NCBI GenBank assembly: GCA_963573385.1
Contig: CAUYLG010059250.1
Location: 1 to 64,000, forward strand
Direction of reading: 5' to 3'
Length of the DNA: 64,000 nucleotides
Origin: Cacajao melanocephalus
Taxonomy: Eukaryota; Chordata; Mammalia; Primates; Pitheciidae
Position numbers and translations under genes: made by a program
The notes under the pieces: generated by a model
Databases searched by the model: none
What the model saw: only the letters and a program-made list of their open reading frames with translations
What the model was told of the DNA's origin: nothing
Shown here: positions 58,136-64,000 of the stretch, in pieces
How positions within the stretch are numbered: the first letter of the stretch is position 1
Layout of the letters: each line of letters starts with the position of its first letter

Positions 58136-58410
58136 CAAAGGAAGCCCAATGTGGTGGAACAAGATCTGCCTAGGAAATCAGGCGACCTTACTAACCACAA
58201 CAACCACGGTCACCTTGTTGTGTTTAGCAAAGAATGATGAACGCTGTATTCGGACTAGACGGCCCCAGCTATGTGTTTCGATGGCTGACCAGCCAGGCAG
58301 CCTTTCTCTGCTCCCTGGATTTCAGTCCCCAGTCTGCAACAAAGGACAGATGTACTCGAGTATGGTTTTCAGCTCTTTTAGAAAACAATAAAACTTGTTC
58401 TGTGCAGTGT
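58136..58410 (+). other. Candidate 3'-terminal exon (noncoding or unknown)
   Basis: A strong acceptor-like arrangement (about 90 bp of pyrimidines, then CCTTTCTAG) precedes about 275 bp without repeat landmarks and with several CpGs. It ends with AATAAA at 58387-58392 and a following TTGTTCTGTGCAGTGTTT, a GU-rich element where cleavage would be expected. The longest frame of the window (57855-58391, 178 codons) crosses this acceptor and is probably chance. No protein family recognised. Confidence 0.3.
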
Positions 58411-58904
58411 TTACAATTATTCTTGAGGCTGTATTTTTTTAAATGGTAGATTTTATATCAAAACAATCAGGATCCCTAGCATTCCTTTAGAAGTCAGATT
58501 TGGACACCCGGGACTCATAGTCCTGCATGGCGCTCGTTCTTTGGCTCTGAGTTCTGGCTTCCCCTTTTACCAGAGGCATGCGTTTCCCATCCAGTGCCCA
58601 CACAGCTTGTCCTACAGTCAACTTGCTTTAGGGTTTGCAAGAGGCTAAGGAAAGCTATAACCCCAAAGGGACCATGGAAGCTCCTAAAGTGCACATGGAT
58701 AGAGAATTTACATGTCTGCATTTTTACTTTGTGAGAAAGATGGAAAACATAGCAAAACAAAAGGCCAGCAATAACCTGGGAGTGACCTTAGGCAATGGTA
58801 GAGATGATGTGCCCTGTATGTGCAATTTCAAGGTACTGTCTCACATGAGATCTCACAGGTTCCTCCAACCCAAAGCCCGGAGAGGTTCTGCTTTCTTCAT
58901 TGCA
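58411..58904. other. No recognised feature
   Basis: Unique-looking sequence. Confidence 0.45.
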
Positions 58905-59000
58905 AGATGAGGAAACAGTGCAGAGAGGTGAAAGGACTTGCCCAAAGTCACAAAACTGCTGATCATCCAAGCCCAGCTTCAAACTCAGATTTGCTTAGTC
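58905..59000 (-). mobile_element. MIR-family fragment
   Basis: CATTGCAAGATGAGGAAACA, GGACTTGCCCAAAGTCACAA, CCAGCTTCAAACTCAGATTT. Confidence 0.8.
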
Positions 59001-59685
59001 TTGGCCTGGTGTTTCTTCTCTTTACCTCGATTTTAATACTATTTGATTTTCAAAATAAGTTTCTCCATTGCCTTATCTATCTGGCTCTTCTAACATCTTG
59101 GACAGGCGTGCAGGGCAGCTGCTCCTAAACACATTTCAACAGATGAGGACATTGAAGCAGTAAGGTCATTGATACAAAAGCAGAGTGAGCTGTTTTCTCT
59201 GTGGCATAATTTGAGGGATAGCAGGAAGGATTTTTTACCTCTCTCTCTCTAATTCTAGATAGGGTAGAACTCTAACACACTCTTTTCCTTCTTTTTCTTT
59301 TTAAGAAAAGGAGAGATCAAAGAGTACCAAACACCAATCTTGCTTACTTTGCAAATTTGAAAATACCAGTCCTGAATTCTTTTCTCTTTTTCTCTTCTCC
59401 TTTCCTTCTTCCTTTCTCTTTACTATGAAAACAAAACAAAAACAATCTAACAGTATTTTATACTTTCAAAATACTACATGGACTTCTCAGTTATTCTTAT
59501 CAAAATTCATAAAGGAGGAGCGGAATGATGAGTTCTACCTCCCAGCTTAGAATACTGGAGTCAACACCAGAACAAACATGTCCAGTTTCACTCAATGGCT
59601 TAGAAACAGGTGGAGAGTGAACCCCAGATCATTTGAGATTTCAGCCTGAGCCAAGCTAACCTTCTAAAAAGAACTGTTGCTTTGG
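59001..59685. other. Mostly unique sequence
   Basis: CT-rich patches near 59280-59305 and 59382-59422. 59470-59590 may be a decayed MIR. Nothing firm. Confidence 0.4.
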
Positions 59686-59895
59686 TTTTGGGAGCACCTA
59701 CAGTGTGCCAGGTATCTGGGGACTTTATATACAAAATCTCATAAATCCATGCAATATTTCTAGGGTGACATATTATCTCTATCTTACCACTAAGGAAGCT
59801 GAGGTCGGTCAAAGATGCCAGAATGCTTCCCAGGTCATCCCACAGGCCTGGGCCTCACTCCAAAGCCCATATTCATTTTACCACACTGATTCTGC
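59686..59895 (-). mobile_element. MIR
   Basis: GAGCACCTACAGTGTGCCAG, AATCTCATAAATCCATGCAA, TTACCACTAAGGAAGCTGAG, CAAAGCCCATATTCATTTTA. Confidence 0.92.
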
Positions 59896-60345
59896 AGTAG
59901 AAACAAAATTGTCTATAATTACCCACCCCGACCCCCAATAATCCCATAAATCAGGGCATTTCCTTAATCCATTCATCACCAGTGACCCCTCTGGGGCGCT
60001 TGAGGATTTCCTGCAAATCCTCTGGGCTTGTCTGAAGGTTAGATAGTGTGTGGGCCATGTTACCATCGAGAAAGCTTCAGCAATATAAAAGGAAAGACAA
60101 AATCTCGCATGGTAGTCAATTGTGTACTGGAATCAGCTCCTGGTTCTCCGTGAGCTTAAAGGGCTGTCACTTTTACGTTGCTTTGAAAGAGAGTGAAGGT
60201 GGTTGAAACCGAGTAACAAACATTCAGGAAGTGAAAAGCAAATGCCACACCCTTAATGCAGTGTGCTAGGGAGGAGGGAGTAAATATTAACCAGAAGGCA
60301 AATACGGAAACATCCTAGAGGTGGTGCATGGAACAAAAAGCAGTG
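59896..60345. other. No recognised feature
   Basis: Unique-looking sequence. Confidence 0.5.
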
Positions 60346-60610
60346 AAACTGGGTAGCAGCAGCTAAGCTTGTGGACTTGGAAACCAGCCAAGGCCTGGGT
60401 TCAAATCCTTTTTCTAATACTTACTAGCTGCAGTCTACTAGGCCAATTACCTAACCTTCTTAGTCTTAATTTTCTCTGTAAATCTGGGATGGTAATACAT
60501 TCCTCTGAGTCTTATTATGTAGATTAAATGATGTAATGTATAGAGCACATTTAGGTGTGTTACTAGCATTACTACAGGCTAAATCAATGGTAGCTCTTAT
60601 TAGATACAAT
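60346..60610 (+). mobile_element. MIR, full length
   Basis: GGGTAGCAGCAGCTAAGCTT, CCTGGGTTCAAATCCTTTTT, ACTTACTAGCTGCAGTCTAC, TTCTCTGTAAATCTGGGATG, TAGATTAAATGATGTAATGT, TAGCTCTTATTAGA. The tRNA-like box B (GGTTCAAATCC) belongs to the MIR head. Confidence 0.95.
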
Positions 60611-61685
60611 TAAACTACCATTAACCTATTTTCAGGCTCTTCTCTCAAATGTCTTTGCTATACTCATATTTCAAGCAAAGGTTGCATTAGGGTTTTCATT
60701 ATATTATGTATTTTTCATTTTGGAATATGTTCTGTGGACACTACAGATGCAGACTAAACAATAAGAATGTCAGCCCTAACAATAAGAATGGCTCCTTTAT
60801 GATGAGCAGGTGAGACCAGGTAATCACTGAAGAAAGAGAGTAATGTGTTCATTGAAATCTACTCATAGAGGAAAGAAGGTAGGCAGAAAACCAACAGGTT
60901 TTCAGAAATATATGCAAAACAGGCTTTAGGGAGAATGCCAACCCTCAGTTAACCTAAGTCTCAGTCCTGGATACAGGTATGCTGGTCAACTGATGTCCCA
61001 CAAAAATAGAAACTTGCTAGAGGCTGGAAAACAGCAGCCCCAAGATTCAGGGAGAAAAAGTTCCTGGTTCATAAGAGGCAAGAGGAAAGCTGACACCAGA
61101 CCTTCCTGAAAAGAGAAAATGAGGGTATCCAATAGACAGCATGTGGTATCTGTGATGAATGTGGTGATTCTGGCCAGGTACAAAAGTCTACTGTGCCATG
61201 TGTGATACCTTATTATGAAAAGGATATTGTGCCATTAGCCAGGCCCAGTGCAATGCAGCCAAAGTGATCAGGACACAAAGATCTGTGGATATTTTAAAAG
61301 GGAAGTGAAACCAGCCTGGTATTCTCCAGGAAAGAAGAGATTATGAGGAGGGGATTCACTGGTGACACAGCATTCTGAAGTGAAAACAGAGAATAAAAGT
61401 GAAAAAGGCTATTTGAGTTCATCAGTCTTTCTTTCTCCCTGACCCACATCTGCTTCCCTAAGCAAGGTAGGACAGTCTGAAAGAACTGTATATTACAAAG
61501 GATTTATAATGTATGAACATTTTTTAAAAGACTAAAAATTTACCTTGGATCAAACAGGGGAAAGTGAGAAAGAGAACAATGCAATATGTAATTAAGAAAA
61601 GGAGTGCCTACAGGAACGATTCTGATGATTTTGGAATAGCATCAAATAATTGGAGAGAAAAAAAAGAAACCAAGACATATCATGC
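60611..61685. other. No recognised feature
   Basis: Unique-looking. AACAATAAGAATG occurs twice at 60758 and 60779. Confidence 0.45.
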
Positions 61686-62215
61686 AATTAATATGCTGCA
61701 GAACCAGCTTTGGAGTCAGACACATGGGCTCAACCCTTGCCCATTAGCTTTGTGACTTTGGGCTGGTCCCTTCGATACTCTATGCCTTGGGAGCAACACA
61801 AGCCCCTAACTCACTGCATTTTTGTGAAGATGATGTGGCCAGGTACAGTGGCTCATGCTTGTAATCCCACTGTTTTGGGAGGCCAAAGCAGGAGGATCAC
61901 TTGAGAGCAGGACTTTGAGAACCAGCCTGGACGATACAGCAAGACCCCACAGTCTCTACAACAAAAGAAAAATTTAAAAAATTAGCTGAGATTTGTAGTC
62001 CCAGTTATTCAGGCAGGAGGCTGAAATGGTAGGAGAGCTTGAGCCCAGGAGTTTGAGGCTGCAGTGAGCTGCAATTGCACCACTGCACCCCAGCCTGAGC
62101 AACAGAGCAAAACCATGTCTCTGGGGGAAAAAAGGATGTTATAAAATGCCTAGAATCAGGCCAGTTATGGAATGAACCCTCATGAGATGGTAGCCATTAT
62201 TACTGTCATTATTAT
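61686..62215 (+). mobile_element. MIR split by AluJ
   Basis: The left part (61686-61835) has TGGAGTCAGACACATGGGC, TTAGCTTTGTGACTTTGGGC and GCATTTTTGTGAAGATGATG. The right part (62138-62215) has TATAAAATGCCTAGAATCAG and GATGGTAGCCATTATTACTG. The Alu lies between. Confidence 0.88.
61836..62137 (+). mobile_element. AluJ, full length
   Basis: GGCCAGGTACAGTGGCTCAT, GGCCAAAGCAGGAGGATCAC, CTTGAGCCCAGGAGTTTGAG, GCACCCCAGCCTGAGCAACA. J-type right monomer, short degraded tail. Confidence 0.93.
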
Positions 62216-62239
62216 GAGTGTTGGTCTACATATCATCCC

Positions 62240-62390
62240 TGCAGGAGGGTTCGTTTTATGCATGAGGAAAACAAGGCACCAAGGCTCAGAGAGGTTAAAG
62301 AATTTGCCAAAGGTCACACAGGCAGCAAATGTTGAAACTGGCATTTGATCTCTGGTTTGTCTGATACATTAACTCTCCATCCTGCCTTGT
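62240..62390 (-). mobile_element. MIR
   Basis: GTTTTATGCATGAGGAAAAC, GAGAGGTTAAAGAATTTGCC, AAAGGTCACACAGGCAGC, GAAACTGGCATTTGATCTCT. Tail-to-tail with the MIR at 61686-62215. Confidence 0.92.
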
Positions 62391-62715
62391 TACAGGTGAT
62401 GAAAGGAAAAGAAAAAATCATACATACTAGCTGTGCTTAATCCATGCCTCCTTCATAGATATACGTTTTTCTAGAAGCCCAAATCATTAGCATATCTTTA
62501 GATGATTTCCACACCTGTGAGGGCTCTGTGATCTTCTGTGAAAACCTGATTTATATTTGGAGATTCTGGGGAAATGAACATCCTCAAAAGCTAAAATAAG
62601 TGAGGCATGGGAGCTGCATGCATTATAATCAGATAAAAACAGCATTCAAGACAACGGCTTGGTGAGAGAGTCTTCAGTGATTCACAAGTGACTATGGAAC
62701 CTCTCTGAAGATTCC
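62391..62715. other. No recognised feature
   Basis: Unique-looking sequence. Confidence 0.45.
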
Positions 62716-62766
62716 TAAGGCTTCTGTGTGCATGTAATCCCCAAAGTTTCGGCAATCCCAAAAGCT

Positions 62767-62987
62767 TCTGTAATCCCAGCACTTTGGGAGGCCGAGGTGG
62801 GTAGATCACCTGAGGTCAGGAGTTTAAAACCAGCCTGGCCAACATGGCAAAACCCCATCCCTACTAAAAATACAAAAACTAGCCAGGTGTGGTGGCGGGT
62901 GCTTGTAATCCCAGCTTAGGGAGGCTGAGGCAGGAGAATCGCTTGAACTTGGAAGGTGGAGGTTGCAGTGAGCCAAGATTATGCCAC
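62767..62987 (+). mobile_element. AluS truncated at both ends
   Basis: Starts inside the left monomer (CTGTAATCCCAGCACTTTGG), with ATCACCTGAGGTCAGGAGTT as an S marker. It stops in the right monomer at CCAAGATTATGCCAC. There is no A-tail and no TSD. The left junction overlaps a short tandem repeat of AATCCC-containing units (62736-62779). Confidence 0.92.
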
Positions 62988-63129
62988 AACATGATCTTTT
63001 TGCTGCCCACAGCAAGATTACTGTCCCATGAGAGCATCTACTTAACCTGTTCTTCTTATTCACCATGTAAGGGAAGTTGTGTCCATCCCCTCTTCTTTCT
63101 TGCCTATAGTTCAGAGCCTAGAGTTTGTT

Positions 63130-63600
63130 TAGGACAGTCTAACCCCAACAATGGCTCCTGCTTGGCCTTTAAACAATCATTGGCAAATTTCCCTTTGCCA
63201 ATGATAGGTCAAGGATGTGCATGTGACCCAGTTCTGGCCAATGAGAAGTGAGGAAAAGTCTGCAGGAAACTTCTTGGTTCTCTTTCTCAAGAAAGAGAGA
63301 TATGTGAGAACACTTTTCCTATGCCTGCTTTGTTCCTGCTTGGTATGCTGGTGTGAGGACATGATGCTTGCAGCTATAGCAGCTGTTTTGTAACCATGAG
63401 GAAAGACATTGCTGATACATTGGGAATGCCAGATCTGGAAGAAAGAGCCTAGGTTCTTGGTGGCATCATTAAACTGCCATACCAACCCTGAAATAACTTA
63501 TTTCCATACATTTTGCTATGTGAGTTCTTGCTTTATTTCTGACACTACTATTACTTGGAGTTTCTATTTCCAGACTAATAATATGAGACTATCTTGGGAT
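63130..63600 (+). repeat. Old LTR-like repeat with a perfect hairpin
   Basis: GTGACCCAGTTCTGGCCAAT, GAGAAGTGAGGAAAAGTCTG, GCATCATTAAACTGCCATAC and TTGGAGTTTCTATTTCC follow an old LTR-like repeat pattern, name uncertain. At 63176-63205 the arms ATCATTGGCAAA and TTTGCCAATGAT pair perfectly around a 6-base spacer. Confidence 0.48.
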
Positions 63601-63699
63601 GGGACCTGGGCATGTATGATTTAAGTATTCTTAAGTCATCACTGATAGAGTTGAGAATCACTTTTCTACACCATAAACATCTTGAATATCATGAGAAGT

Positions 63700-64000
63700 G
63701 TTAATGCCAATCAGAAGAGGATGAGAGACTTCTTTCTGGTTGGAGTATCAGTGAAAACATCTTGGAAAAAGTAATACTTGGTTTGCACTGGGTGGGATGG
63801 GTGGAGCCTAGACAGGTAAGGATAAGGAGAATGGTCTATAAGTGAGCAAAGCCCTGAAAAGCACAGGCTGTGTATTCGGAAGGACAGGTATCTCAATTTG
63901 GCTGGATAATAAGATGGGAAAGGCAGGAGAGAAGCTGCAAAGAGGTTGGAGGCTGCACTGGGTATTGGGTGATGATTTAATGCCATGCTAAGGATTTGGT
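63700..64000 (-). mobile_element. L2 3' region, continues past the right edge
   Basis: GTGAGCAAAGCCCTGAAAAG, TTTGGCTGGATAATAAGATG, GGCAGGAGAGAAGCTGCAAA and the closing TGCCATGCTAAGGATTTGG follow minus-strand L2 order. Confidence 0.78.

Noticed and set aside
57855..58391. Longest non-repeat open frame, 178 codons, plus strand
   Set aside because: It crosses a pyrimidine tract and an acceptor-like site, has no recognisable domain, and its composition follows the underlying low-complexity DNA. Its stop codon lies within the AATAAA. Treated as chance.
60400..60420. tRNA box B-like GGTTCAAATCC
   Set aside because: Part of the tRNA-derived head of a full-length MIR; no cloverleaf can be drawn.

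Overview
The window looks like 64 kb of human, or other catarrhine primate, nuclear DNA from a gene-poor region or a very large intron. The evidence is the repeat content: eleven Alu-derived segments (AluJ, AluS-like and a free left monomer), primate-age and older L1 fragments, at least eight ERVL-MaLR solo LTRs (THE1, MST and MLT1 types), and dozens of old MIR and L2 fragments. There are no bacterial or viral gene arrays and no CpG island. I found no exon of a recognisable protein-coding gene, no tRNA or rRNA gene, and no CRISPR array. The open reading frames present are L1 ORF2 remnants, low-complexity translations or chance frames. Repeat families were named from memory of their consensus sequences, so subfamily names are provisional. 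Boundaries are best where target-site duplications (TSDs) or terminal repeats were found.

Layout. 0-9 kb: a 5'-truncated L1 entering from the left edge, L2, a tiny Alu, an Alu/L1 pair inserted at the same target, AluJ, MIR, an MLT1 LTR and AluJb. 9-14 kb: L2, MIR, a purine tract, and a MIR split by a hAT-type element. 14.7-15.8 kb: an MLT1-type LTR swollen by a roughly 610 bp GATA/GATG array. 16-21 kb: LTR, L1M, L2 and MIR remnants, and an L1 inserted in a MIR. 21-27 kb: mostly unique sequence plus a long L2 with an internal tandem duplication. 27-38.6 kb: five MaLR LTRs, MIRs, L2 and AluS. 39-41 kb: an Alu in one L1M and a MER1-type element in another. 41-45 kb: largely repeat-free. 45-53 kb: L2, a second hAT copy nested in an older repeat that also carries an LTR, and Alus. 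53-64 kb: MIRs, a homeodomain-motif-rich unique block, a pyrimidine tract, a candidate 3'-terminal exon, more MIRs, Alus, and an L2 leaving at the right edge.

No genes work together here. The points of interest are structural. An exact 55 bp segment is copied 1.57 kb downstream into the middle of an LTR (6024-6078 and 7590-7644). A second, more diverged duplication of about 93 bp lies at 40244 and 41908. The tetranucleotide array has a higher-order layout. There are several layered insertions, several repeat-free blocks that could be conserved regulatory DNA, and one polypyrimidine/AG plus AATAAA arrangement resembling an unannotated terminal exon. I see nothing that amounts to a new multi-gene system.
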